A stretch of DNA of 64,000 nt. Origin: Neostapfia colusana. Taxonomy: Eukaryota; Streptophyta; Magnoliopsida; Poales; Poaceae. Location: the NCBI GenBank assembly GCA_030760725.1, contig JASWHV010000003.1, positions 112,438,153 through 112,502,152 on the forward strand. The letters run 5' to 3'. A program made the translations under genes and the position numbers. How positions within the stretch are numbered: position 1 is the first letter of the stretch; each line of letters begins with the position of its first letter. The notes beneath the pieces are model-generated. The model had not been told where the DNA came from, did not search any database, and worked only from the letters and a program-made list of their open reading frames with translations. Of this stretch, positions 13,401-23,188 are shown piece by piece.

Positions 13401-13420
13401 TGATATTTCCGTTCGATTAG
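1429..13420 (+). CDS. Conserved plant protein of unknown function, 5'-partial, seven visible exons
   Basis: Exons, each with GT-AG borders and a frame that stays open across junctions: 1429-1746, 1905-2164, 3940-4081, 4939-5310, 5431-5562, 11178-11306, 11420-13420. They encode about 1117 residues; the N-terminal exon is missing. The start is rich in Leu and Arg and carries a CSRC motif (C-x2-C), then a second C-x2-C (CRDC) and a Trp/Cys-rich segment; these could bind zinc, which is inference. Next come an acidic stretch and, at the start of the last exon, a long Glu/Lys/Arg run typical of a coiled coil. The C-terminal 550 residues are low-complexity, Ser/Asn-rich, then Pro/Gly/Tyr-rich. The architecture matches a plant-wide family that I believe is sometimes labelled 'stress response NST1-like' because of the charged coiled coil; I know of no proven function. 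Introns 2, 3 and 5 are enlarged by transposons. No frameshift or internal stop is seen, so the gene is probably functional. Confidence 0.9.
2620..3675. mobile_element. Non-autonomous hAT-type element in intron 2
   Basis: The ends are inverted repeats: CATAGTTATTAAGGCGT on the left against the complement of a right end finishing CGCCTTAACAACTATG. A perfect 8-bp target duplication, CTCCCTCC, flanks it at 2612-2619 and 3676-3683. An 8-bp duplication and this type of end indicate the hAT superfamily. The 1056-bp interior has runs of C and no transposase frame, so it must have been moved in trans. It inserted in a noncoding part of intron 2 and leaves the exon borders intact. Confidence 0.85.
4179..4791 (+). 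mobile_element. Solo LTR, 613 bp, in intron 3
   Basis: The segment starts TGTTGGG and ends GCAACA, and is flanked by a perfect 5-bp duplication TGCAT (4174-4178 and 4792-4796). It contains no gag or pol, so it is a solo LTR left by LTR-LTR recombination. A TATATAAA box at 4378-4385, followed by a C-rich leader, suggests the LTR promoter points in the same direction as the host gene. The family is not identified. Confidence 0.85.
4378..4385 (+). promoter_or_regulatory. TATA box of the solo LTR
   Basis: TATATAAA lies about 200 bp from the LTR start, with an AT-rich upstream side and a leader rich in CCACC downstream. This is the usual place for the retrotransposon promoter. Whether it is active inside the host intron cannot be judged from sequence. 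Confidence 0.5.
6476..6868. mobile_element. Short hAT-type element in LINE copy A
   Basis: This 393-bp element starts CAGGCTTTTAAATTGG and ends AAAACGCTG. The two ends align as imperfect inverted repeats that both run into a CGCCTAGGCG motif. The flanks CTTTGACC (6468-6475) and TTTTGACC (6869-6876) are an 8-bp duplication with one mismatch. The interior is made of GGC-rich repeats and has no transposase frame. Confidence 0.75.
7798..8373. mobile_element. hAT-type element in LINE copy A
   Basis: It starts CAAGGTTTTAAAAGGCG and ends CGCCTTTGTAACCCTG, which are imperfect inverted repeats. A perfect 8-bp duplication CCTTAGAG flanks it (7790-7797 and 8374-8381). The 576-bp interior is rich in GCCTAGGCG-like words at the left end and has no transposase. 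The LINE reading frame resumes immediately after the right duplication, confirming insertion into the LINE. Confidence 0.87.
8493..8640. repeat. LINE 3'-tail fragment inserted in LINE copy A
   Basis: A second copy of the RTE tail (GGGTTTCATGTCTAGCC followed by TTGTTGTTGTT) sits inside copy A. LINE coding similarity stops at about 8,492 and resumes at about 8,641. The first part (AAAGGAGGAGTGGTTGTG) is the complement of sequence near 9,400. No target duplication was resolved. Confidence 0.55.
9306..9462 (-). repeat. Inverted LINE tail fragment
   Basis: Read on the minus strand, this contains a LINE tail variant with GCCTACCTCAACATGCTTGG, preceded by sequence complementary to the block near 8,500. 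It is a short truncated RTE copy in opposite orientation. No coding content. Confidence 0.5.
9490..9662 (+). mobile_element. Au-like SINE
   Basis: The head is tRNA-like. An A-box-like GGTCAGTGGTA is followed about 45 bp later by a B-box-like GGTTCAAGTC, then by the Au-family body words (CATCTTGTAGAAATG, CTTCTCCGGACC). The flanks ACTATAAAATTTTT (9476-9489) and ACTATAAATTTTT (9663-9675) form a target duplication of about 13 bp. The copy is aged, with a CA/A-rich insertion in the middle. Confidence 0.75.
9880..11003 (+). pseudogene. Decayed LINE (RTE-type), copy B, 5' truncated
   Basis: This is a second, more degraded copy of the same family as the element at 5,875-9,235. It begins inside the RT domain (a KAYDKI-like segment at about 9,930), continues through the MRRLQRC-like region and a KLVQYQLRWFEHIQ segment (about 10,670), and ends with the tail near 10,940-11,003 including TTGTTGTTGTTG. 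Frames are broken throughout. Confidence 0.75.
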
Positions 13421-13480
13421 ACAGAAAGTATTCATATACAGCAATACTTGGCGAGTGATTTGTATTCCCAAAAAAGACAG

Positions 13481-13486
13481 AATAAA
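13481..13486 (+). terminator. Candidate polyadenylation signal of the first gene
   Basis: AATAAA lies 61 bp after the stop codon of the 1429-13420 gene and is followed by T- and GT-rich sequence, as expected for a plant near-upstream element. Other weaker signals may exist downstream. Confidence 0.5.
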
Positions 13487-14439
13487 TTAGGTCGAGGTTT
13501 TTACTGATTCCCCCTCATTGTATTCCCTTCTTTCTCTTCGTTTGGTCTGGTTTCCCCCTTGTGTATGTAAACTTGAAATATTGTGAGTGGTATAGGTTCT
13601 GCAGCTTTGACATCCGGGTTGGTCAATTTTCTCCGGTTTGTTCTTGTGCTATATGAATCATCGTTTTTTCCAGGCGTAGGACGTTGAGCTTTGCGGGTGC
13701 TGATAGCAATATGTTGCCACAATGGCATCGAAAGCATGGCCAACTTGCCTTTAACTATCATCTACTTCCATTTTGTGATCTGGTCTCGTGGAATAATGTT
13801 ATACTATGGAACAAACAACCGTTGTTTTTATTTCATTTGCCTTTAATTGCATTCTATTTAAATTTTTGGTCTAAACCGTTCTCTTGTTTCTGATAAACTA
13901 GTAAAAGAGCAGCTCGTAGCTTTCACTTGTGCTGAGTTCATGAAAGGGATCGATTTTGTACATAAATTTTTTAATATTTTTGAAACAGACTAATTTTCAA
14001 TACTCAAGGGCATGTGACCTTATCACAAAACAACATGTTCACTGTTGCGTCAGGGCTTTCTTTGAAAATGAATCTGAAAAATTCAAATATTACTGTCGCA
14101 CTTCATGACCTGGCTTTCTATGTGGAGGTCATGAACAAAGAGCACAAAAATTAAGACAACAAATTTGAACTACTCAAATTCAAATCAACAAATCAAGTAA
14201 TTATGAGAGCAAGCCATGTGAAAGAAACTCGTTGATTTGTGTTGGACGGTGACTCCAGCGTCGAGTCTGTTCCGCACGCCCGCGTCGTGCGACGTGCGCG
14301 TGGGTCCAGGCTGCATGGTGCACATAGCGCGTGCATGCATCTACTCACCCACACGTTACATGCGGCCGTTGCGCAACTCCGTAGCTCATCGGCCACACCG
14401 TCTGACTATTTGTACTGCTGCCTTCGGTGAATAATTAAA
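13487..14439. other. Intergenic DNA, no gene recognised
   Basis: This is probably 3' untranslated and flanking DNA of the first gene, then a GC-richer stretch at 14,230-14,420 containing RY-like GCATGCAT. No protein similarity, transposon end or RNA gene was recognised. The left border of the CACTA remnant was placed near 14,440 only because its subterminal repeats begin there. Confidence 0.4.
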
Positions 14440-14541
14440 CTTAACGATTATCGTATGAAATATGTAACCTTACGATGGTCACGTTACTTGATGGCCAAGG
14501 GCCCTGGACCGTGGCAAGTAAAAGGCCCGTCGTAATTAGGG

Positions 14542-14724
14542 CTTAACTTACGATGACCAGTACTCTAAGCCGTCGTAAATTAAATGAACGTCGTAATTAA
14601 AACTTAACTTACGACGACCAGACACATGGACTGTCGTAAATTAAAGGAACGTCGTAATTAAGGCTTAACTTACGACGGCCAGGCACATGGGCCGTCGTAA
14701 ATTACTGTCGTCGTAAGTGACGGT
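14542..14724 (+). repeat. 61-bp tandem repeats, CACTA left subterminal region
   Basis: Three copies of a unit start at 14,542, 14,603 and 14,664, 61 bp apart. Each runs from CTTAACTTACGA through GTCGTAAATTA. The motif occurs in both orientations within a unit, so each unit can fold back, as expected of TnpA binding sites. Confidence 0.8.
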
Positions 14725-16071
14725 TTATATCCGTTGCTGCCGCTCCATGCTCGGGCTATTCTGCTCGAGCCCCGCCGCCTCCCGCCCTGCCGCCACGCCC
14801 GAGATCCGCCGCCTCTGCCCAGCCGCCGTGCCCCGCCGCCGCCCAGCCCCGCCGCGCCGCTCAGCCCCCGCGCCGCCCAACCCAGCCTCGCCGCCGCCTG
14901 CCCCAGCGCCGCCAGGCCCGACCGACCTCGTGCGGCGCGTCGCCTCCGCCTGCCGCCACCCGGCCCGCACCACCACCGCCGCCGCTTGGCCCTGAGCCTG
15001 CCCCGTTTCGGCGTCACCTCGAGGTAAGTTTTATTAATCGTATAAATTATTTATTTAATTTATTTATTAATTAATTTAGTTACTTTATTGATTAGTTTAG
15101 TTAAATGAGTTAATTTGTCACTTAATTAGGTTACTTTATTTCGGTCTAGTTGATTATTAAGTTGATTATTAGTTTAGTTGATTAGTTAATTTGTTAGTTT
15201 AATATTTATTTTATAATTTGGTTACTTAATTAATAGTGGAGATTATTTAGTTATTTATTTTGTTAACTATATTACTTAGTGTAAATTTTAGTTTAGTTTT
15301 CTTATTTAAATATTAGTATTTAATTTAGTTTTCTTATTTGAGTATTTAGGTGTATATTTTCTTTGTTTATTATTTAGTGTGTTTATTTGTTAATTATTTG
15401 TTTTATTTTATTATGTATTTCAAAATTGTTAGAAATTTGAGTTTAATTTGATTGCTTGAGTGTATAATATCGATATGTAAATAAACAGGCTTCGGGCCGG
15501 CTCAACCCATTTATGGCCCGACAGTTGGGCCGTCTAAAAGTCAATTTTCTCCATTACCGCGCTTTAACAAAGTAGAGCACCGTCGAGAACCCAGGGAACC
15601 ATTTTTCTTCGCGGTTTCGATCCAGAAGCCCATAGCGGCGAACCTTGGCTCATACGTCATCACTGACGGGACCCGATGGAGCATAACTTAGGACGGCTCG
15701 CCCACTTCACTGTCTCTGTCTTGTTCTTTCCTCCTGTCTCTCGTTGTTACCTCTCTCTCGTAAATCACTCTAAAAAGTAAGATTCACGTAATCTATACAA
15801 TATGCGTCACCCATTTTGGACCGGCCCGTCTCACATGCGTTACGCATGCGAGGCGTGTAGGCTCGGAATTGTCCCCTTTCGGACAACCTAGGAGTGACTA
15901 AGGGGACGTGCTTATGACGAGACGCGGGGTCTAGATTCGGATGAAATTTCGACGGCGTAACCCTAGTGTTCACCGTTGCACCATTATCGGGCGTGCAGTT
16001 GGAGAACAGCGGGGTTATGCTGCCCAAATTTTGTCTGGATCCGGACCCCGCATCTCGTTGATGGTGCATAC
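14725..16071 (+). other. CACTA interior: proline-codon-rich leader, AT-rich intron-like stretch, unassigned segment
   Basis: Positions 14,730-15,020 are CCG/GCC-rich, and a GAGGTAAG donor-like site follows at about 15,021. The next 450 bp are strongly T-rich, like an intron. Positions 15,490-16,066 (GGGCCGGCTCAACCC onwards) are moderately GC-rich without a convincing frame. I read the first two parts as the 5' exon and intron of a CACTA gene; the third is unassigned. Confidence 0.35.
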
Positions 16072-17286
16072 TGTCAAAGTGTTCGCTACAACACTTCCCC
16101 CGGTCCGTTGGGAAGCAGCCCGCGGAGGTTCTTTTTTCGGTGAGGCTAGAGGATCACGAAGATCTGAGCGTAATGGCGAAAGAGAGACACGAGGATTTAC
16201 GTGGTTCAGGCCGCCGGAGCGTAAAACCCTACGTCCACGGGAGTGCTTGGTGTATTGCTTGCTCACGTATGTGGATGAGTTGGTTGGGTCGCGAACCCTT
16301 TGCCCGGAGGCTGCCCCGGTCCTTTTATAGCCCAAGGCCGGGGCACTTACATGGTGACCCGGAGCCCAACAGGTGGCCCCGCGGCTCTCTGTCTCCTATA
16401 CATGAGCTATAGATATTTACAGCTATGTGTATTGTCGTTATCGATGGAGTTAAGGCGCGCCGCCTGACCCCCCGGGCGCCTCTGCCCGGGTGGCCGGTGA
16501 TGATGAAGTCTCTGTCTTGTCGTTGTGTCTCCTCGCTCTATCAGGCGGCTCTGTGCCGTTGAGCGGTACTGTTGTGCCGTCACGCTTCGCCGCCCTGTCT
16601 TTCACCGTAATGGTGCCAGACGGGGGACGGAGGCGTGCGTCGTGCGCCATGCTTTTGGGGAAGGCGCGAGCCTTGAATGCTTGGCCTGACTACGCACCTT
16701 CCCTTTTATTTCTTGGTCATCTGCCCGTTGCTTACCGGTGTAACATCCGGGCGGCTGGCCCCCGGGACACGCGTATGCACCGGAGCCGTCTTGTGGGGTA
16801 GTGTGTGGTATGGAATTACTGGGCATGCGGTAGCACCGGAGGCCTCCATGCTGGAGGTCAGATCTGGAGCCGCAAGACACATGGCACATCCGGAGCCTTC
16901 CCTAGGGGGAAGGTACACCCGGAGACGCTGCCTACGTGGCAGCACCGAAGGCCTCCATGCTGGAGGTCGGATGCGGAGCCGCAGGACGCGTGGCACCTCC
17001 GGAGCCCTCTTCGCCCGGGGAATTTGGATTGGAGACTCCGGGCACGTGGTAGTGTCGGCGCCCTCCTTGGTGGAGCCTGGGGTCCGGCACTGCTGGGCAC
17101 GTGTCGGCTCCCGAGCTCATCTCAGCCGGTAGTCAGGCTCAGGGTCTGAAGATACGTTGCGACTCTAGGACATCCCGTGAGGCCTAGAGCGCGTGGGTTA
17201 CGCTGGGGCCCACCTAAGCTGGGAAGGCGGGGCCCAGGTCCCCTTTTTCCCACTACGCGGGGGTACCCGGTTGCAGGGTACCGACA
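16072..17286 (-). repeat. 3' LTR of gypsy element A
   Basis: This 1215-bp LTR is bounded on the plus strand by TGTCAAAG and GGTACCGACA. Immediately right of it (17,287 onward) is GTGGCCCCGGGCCC, the complement of a GGGCCCGGGGCCAC polypurine-like tract. It contains several ACGTGG and CACGTG motifs at 16,930-17,105 in repeated blocks with GGAGGCCTCCATGCTGG or a close variant. Confidence 0.85.
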
Positions 17287-19961
17287 GTGGCCCCGGGCCC
17301 ATCTTGGGGGAGGCATTGAGCGCGTAGGTGGGGCCCCCATCTCTTACGCATCATGGGTTTGGTCTTGCAATTACTTGAAATTGAAACGGCGGGAAATTTT
17401 TGCATAGTGGGCGAACGGTCGTCTTTGGGAGATGAAAAGGTCGTTCGTCCTTGGTGTAGTGGGCGTGCTCAGTCAAAGTGGCAGCGCATAGTCGTTCACT
17501 CTGACTTGACCGGTCACGGCGTGGCAGCCGAGGGGTTGCCTCGGGGCCATTACTGCGACCGCCCGTGACTGCATGAGCACTGCGCCGCTTCCCTCGGGAG
17601 TTGTCGGACGTTCCTGAGTTATACTCGCCTATCCCATTAATGCTTGACTGGTGGGCCTGGGCCCTACCTGTCATTGGCATGTGTTAGGACGACATGCTCG
17701 AGGGGTCGCCTCGGGCTATTTTCTTGCGACAGTCGATGAGCCAGTCGCACCGCTTCCCTCAGGAACCGTCGGGCGTTCCCGAAGGATTATCCTGCCGACA
17801 TCCAGAGGCTGGCGGGTGGACCTGAGTCCAGCTCATTACTGGGGGAGGCGAATAGCCCATGGTGTGTAGCGGTGGTAACCCAATCGCCATGGCTATTGTG
17901 CTGCCTGAGGCCGCGGACGGGTATAAAAGGAGGTCTCACGGTTGTAGGATGGCACTCCTCCTCATCGTGTGGCCTCCGTTCTCCTCTTGCATGCTGGAAG
18001 CCTCTGCTTCAAGACGCTCTCACCCACCAGATGTTTCCTCACTGGTGATCGTCTTCGTCTACTTCTGCGAGATGTTCGTATGCGTCTGGCCTTTGGTGAG
18101 GTTCTCTGGTACATCCCTCTCCTTGACGGACCCGGATAGAGGCACAAGCCATCCTGATGGCACGCCGACGGTCGGGGAGGCCATCGGGGACAGGGTCTTC
18201 GACCCGCAATGAGCCCCCGACGCCAGTGCCGGGTGGAGCACGTCCTCTAGGCTTTTCGCCGCAAGAGGGTTGTCTACCGGTACCGGAGGAAGGCTAAGTC
18301 TAGAGTGATCAAGCCTTCCTTCTAGTACTGTTGTAGACAGCAAAATCTATCCTAGACGGTGATTTTGAACACCCTGTACTAGATGTTACTATTACCACGG
18401 TCCAGCATGCATCACCTGATACAACACATGGATGTCATTGTTGTCTCAATTCAGCGTGCACTGCTGCTGGCCTCAGTCTAATAGTTGATGGCTGTCTCAC
18501 TGCACAGAGATTGGCTCGGGGGACAACCAAGTAGTCTAGGAAGCAGAAGACTACTCGACTTGTAGCTGTTGAGTTCCTTAGTTGTCTTGTATCCTCTCTT
18601 GCGTATCAGGACCTCAATGTCAATGAAAATATCTCTGTTCTAAGTCTTTCATTGTTTTGTCTTGTACTTCTGTGTTGATGAACGAAAAAGTGGTTCTGTT
18701 GATCTTCCTTCTATCAATCGCTTAGTGTTGGGTCTGGTAGTCGGAACCATTTTCAGCTTCTGTGAGCCCCCCTGACCCTCGATGCCGCATAGATCAGAGA
18801 GTCCCTTAACTTGCCAAAGCAGTTGCCGTTTCCTTGTCCTTTTACGAGTTGCTCGGGTCCGAGCGACTTGCTTAGTTTGACCAGTCGCGATGACCCCCTG
18901 ACAACCGGGTGCCAGTGTAAGACATAACTCCGGGTCCTTCGGGAAGCGCCGGTCTTTGGGGTTCGAGAGTGTCCCCCTTGGAAGAGTCGGAGTTACGACC
19001 CTACTGACCGGAGCCCTGCGGCTTGCACAGACACTAAGAGCAAAGGATAATTTGTGCTGTGTAGTTGCATTTTCTCTACTCGATGGCCCCATTATGGGTT
19101 ATGGTCATCTTCTAAGCTACGGGGTCTGGGCAATTTGGTGTATTGACGTCCGGACCCCGGTTACCATCCTTCCCGCGGCGGCGTGCCGTCCGGGCCCCCC
19201 CGCACTTAGGGTGCTGCGCCAACAGAGGCAGGACACACCTGCTTAGGATGTAAGACCAGTCTAAGAAGGCTACATCCCCTAGGCCTCCTACTGGCCAGAC
19301 ACTCTGAAGAGGGGCGGCACCCCTCCAGCGTTACCGGACCCGAGCTAGAAGGTAGCCAGGGGGTCCGGAAGTAACACAGGTGCCTCAGGCATTTCCGCCT
19401 TGTAGCAAGACCTTGGCCAAGGGTGAGACAGATAAATACAATCGAGGGGTACACAAAAATATACACAAGCTTGAAGGGGAAGTTGTATTGGTAAGGGAGC
19501 GCAAAGGTCCAGAATGACTTAGCTGGCGCAGGCAGTACCTTGCCAATTTGCCAAGCTTGCTCCTCCTGTCCCTTAGCGGCGTAAGTACCCAAGTCACCCA
19601 GGCAGTGTGGCTATCACTCTTTCTGGGCCCCTGGCAACGTGAGGACCCTAGGGGAGTTCGGCCCTTGTCTTCAGCTTGTCGTAGCCAACGCTCTGAGCGG
19701 TCCGATGCCCTACCCACGTGATTTACTGGGATGACCCACTGGTAGGTGTGGTCAGTTGGTGGGGGGCGCACCTACCAAGTAGGCTGGAAGATGTAGGGTG
19801 TTAGCATAGGGCCTCCCGAGGGGTCCGAGTCACCACGGACCTATTGAGACGGTCCCTGTTTGGACGACGCGGTCATCCAGGATGCGGTTGAGGCTTTGTC
19901 CAGGGGCATGTACCTCCTGGATCCCGACACTGCTAAGCTACAGTGCCAGGATGCCCAGCCA
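17287..19961 (-). other. Gypsy A 3' noncoding interior
   Basis: No frame of known type is convincing here. Its complement resembles the stretch at about 48,200-49,191 just before the LTR of gypsy element C (shared GAGGGGTTGCCTC-like and CCAGTCAAAGC-like blocks), so it is the family's long 3' untranslated region between pol and the LTR. Several ACTGG/CCGGACC-rich segments are present but no clear tandem array was identified. Confidence 0.5.
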
Positions 19962-21010
19962 TCATGCCTCTAACGGCCATGAGGATAGGGTCATTTGCAG
20001 CATCTGCGCATATGGGTGGATCTGCTTGGCACGGAACTGATATGCCTCGCATCTCTTGACCAGCTCAACGGCATCCAGGGGGGCTATCGGACAGTAAAAG
20101 CCGTGTCGGAAGGCTTTACCGGTCAGCGTGTGGAACACAGCGGTTGCCACACTCGCCCTCATGGATCTTTGTGAATATCTCGCAGCCCTCCTCCCGAGTA
20201 ATGCACCGCAATATATCGCTATCAGCGCCACATTGGTAGAGATCGTGGTCTACTACTATTTATCTTCTAGCCATACGAACGATTGGTTCAGCGGATACAC
20301 GTTCATCAGGAAGGATATTGTCTTTCAAGGAGGTCCGGACCTCCATGATCCCTGCATCAGACCTACATGAGCTTTTCGGATCTTGGGCGTCGGGTTACAC
20401 GGAGCCCCCGGTGATGCATACGATCCTTGGCGAGCGCCATGGTTGCAGGGCCGCCGGGACTTCCAGCTTCGAGGTGCTGGGCTCGCCCCCTTTCGCCTGG
20501 TTTGGCAGGCCAGGCTGTATGACATAGTAGCTTCCTTTCAAAGGTGCCTTTGGGGACCAGCGTCCATGCAGAGGCTTTTATTGAAAGGTTGTCTGCCACC
20601 GCGTTGTTGGCACAGGGGATATGGCGCTACTCCAAAGCATGAAATCCCTTTTCCACCTCCTGCATGCGGATAAGGTAGGCCACTGGCTGTGGATCGGTAT
20701 AAGAATACTCTCACTCGCCCTGTTTGATGGCGAGTTGGGAGCCTACTTTTAGCTAGCTTCTACCGTATTCCTAGAGAAAGAGCAGTACTTAAGCCAAATA
20801 TGGGGGCTTCATACTTTGCCATGCTATTGGTAGCTTTGGAGTCGAGATGCACCATGTACTTGAATTGCTCTCCTAACTACGAGGTGAGCAGGAGCCCTGC
20901 TTTGGCACCTCGCTCACGCGAGGGCCGTCGCAGCAGAGTGTCTAGTGGGATTCGGTGAAAACCAGGGCTCTGGTTTCGAGCCACCGTCTTCTTGACCCCC
21001 TAGACGGTAT
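19962..21010 (-). pseudogene. Gypsy A RNase H and integrase zinc-binding remnant
   Basis: Read leftwards from 21,010, there is a degraded RNase H domain, then a linker with AKPGERGRAQHLEAG typical of this gypsy lineage. An integrase zinc-binding segment follows (19,962-20,231) containing GKAFRHGFYCP and CEAYQFRAKQIH, an H...C-x2-like region in which one expected Cys reads Tyr. The integrase core that should follow is absent. Several frameshifts and stops break it; not functional. Confidence 0.7.
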
Positions 21011-21559
21011 GGACACGAAATCAATTCCACCCCAAATGTGTAGGTCTAGCGTATAGGACTAGTGTGTAGGACAACTCTGAACATGCCATTTATAACTGCT
21101 ATGCATGGGCCAACATAGACTGTAATGGGGCCCACATGACATGATTTATTTTTTCTTATTCCTGGCTTCCTTCAGGCAATAGGGGGCAACAGGCCGTGCA
21201 ACAAGGCAGCGATTCTCCCCGGATATCGGGAGTGCCTGGACCCTTCCGGGACTTTAGCTGCTCTAAGCTCTGTCCCCAGTCCTTATCTTACCCTTACAAG
21301 AAAGAGAAAAAGAAAAAATATTCTACCACTACTTGGGAGCAGACTTACAGAGGTGTCCTATGGCCTGTGGTCTTGGTAGAGGTTCCCATCCCTTATAGAA
21401 AGGTGGACGCACCTGGGAGACATGCTTGTACTGGTCGGGGGATAGGCTTGTGACTCCTCCTCGAGAAAACTCTGCCGAGGCACTAGGTGGCCCTTCCATG
21501 AGCCGCCTGCTCTTCACAACGGAAGAGGGACCACCTGGTTAGGTGTGGAGTGTCTTACG
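21011..21559 (-). other. Gypsy A interior where protease and RT would be expected
   Basis: No DSG or DTG protease motif and no YVDD/FIDD RT motif is visible on the minus strand. About 3 kb of pol is missing between gag and RNase H. A short A-rich block (AAGAAAGAGAAAAAGAAAAA, 21,299-21,318) lies here. Confidence 0.5.
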
Positions 21560-23187
21560 TCACTCGCTGTGGTCGGATACGGTGCCCTCTTCTTGATCAT
21601 AGAGGATCTTTAACGCCCGCTTGGCGTCTTGGAACTCCATCTCCTAGTCGTCGCCGTCCTCCGAGCCAGCCTTCTGTTTGCCCTCCCGCTGGCGGGAGGG
21701 CGTGCCGTCCTGGTGCTGCTGTCAGAGCTCTCGGAAGTGCTCTGCCAGCCTCTAGATCTCCCGGCACTCGCTGGCACTGTGTCGGTTAGTGTCGTGGACT
21801 GGGCACCTCTGGACACCATCGTCGCTGCCGGACGGATGTCGCGGATGTTTGTCGGTGCGTGGCCCCCAGCCCCCTGTGGCCGATACTGCTGCTGCAGTAT
21901 GGGCTCCGGCCAGAAGCTTGTCCTAGCCGCCAGCCTTCTTCTTTCTGCCACTAGGGCCCTCCCTGGTGGACTCACCCCCCTTGCTGAGCGGTGTGTGCCA
22001 GTTTCAACCCTCGGCGGCCCTGGCACACTTGTCCGCCAAGTTGAAGAGCTCGGAGACATCCTGCACGTCATGTGTGGACAACTTCTCGAGCATCTTCCTG
22101 TCGCGGACGCCTTGTCGAAAGGCGAGGATAACGGACGCATTGGAGATGTGGGGGATGGTGTTTCTGACCTGGGAGAAGCGTCGGATGAATGAGTGCAGCG
22201 ACTCTCCCAGCTGCTGTTGTATGGCGTGGAGGCCGGCCTCTGAGCCCGGCTGGACGTAGGAACTCCCAAAGTTGGTCGTTAATTGATGGCACAACTCTTC
22301 CCAGAAGGTCACAGGCCCCTAGGGCGAGTTCATGAGCCATGACCGGGCTGACCTGGTCAAAGCTACTAGGAAGTAGTTGGCCATGATGGGCTCATCCTCT
22401 CCTGTAGCTAGAATGGCAGTGGAGTAGATCTGTAGGAACTTGACGGGGTTGACCGCCCCGTGGAACTTTTCTGCCATGTGTGGCCGGAACTTGCACGGCC
22501 ACACTTCCATATGAAGGTGCGGAGCCAGAGCCATGCAGCTTCCTGGTAGACGGGGTTCTGGCCCACGTAAATGGGGCGCACGGTACCTGGGGTACCATAC
22601 TCCTCCCCGAGGCTACGACGCCACTCATGTTGTCGCTCGATGGTGACGCGGCCATCTTCCTTCTCACGATGACGACGATCCAGCTCGCCCCTATGGTCAG
22701 TGGTGGGGAGCCTGGACGTCGCCATCGAGTGGGTTGTCGCCGTCCTGTAATCCCTTGTTATGTTACGGGGCGGCAGCTGTCCCGTCCCTGGCCGCCGTCT
22801 TCGGTGACACGGTGAGTTGAGCGAGGCTACGACCAGATTGTCGACGTCGTTGCGCCATTGCTCAGCAGCGGATGGGGAAGCTCCCGCGTTCGAGGGGTTG
22901 TGCAGGAATGCATGGGCTTTTAACAGCTCGTTTTCCGTACTGGCTTCGGTTGGCGCTTGCGACGCTGTCGCCGTCGCCGCCGAGGGCTGCAAGACGGCAA
23001 CGGGTACCGTCGCTGTAGGAACCAGCACCGGTGCAGAAGGTCTCGCTCTTGGACCAGAGGACGCCTCCTGTTCACTCTGCCGCTGGCAGCGCGAGGGGCG
23101 GAAAGAACCTCCAAAAGACTGGATGTTCTCCATTGTGGGCTTCACGAACAACTTCAAGAACCAAAAGCCCCTTACCTGGCGCGCCAA
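21560..23187 (-). pseudogene. Gypsy A gag polyprotein, frameshifted
   Basis: The N-terminal part (22,408-23,187, 259 codons) is Ala/Pro/Thr-rich and then Arg-rich. The central retrotransposon gag domain reads in two other frames, with ARSWLMN (about 22,330) and then LGESLHSFIRRFSQVRNTIPH (22,004-22,312; part of the motif). A later segment includes CPVHDTNRHSASEC, a zinc-knuckle-like motif of this lineage. At least two frameshifts separate these parts. The PBS lies immediately upstream of the gag start. Confidence 0.75.
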
Positions 23188-23188
23188 A

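Noticed and set aside
14670..15027. Pro/Ala/Arg-rich frames of about 100 codons
   Set aside because: GC-repeat composition within the CACTA leader; overlapping on both strands, no known domain.
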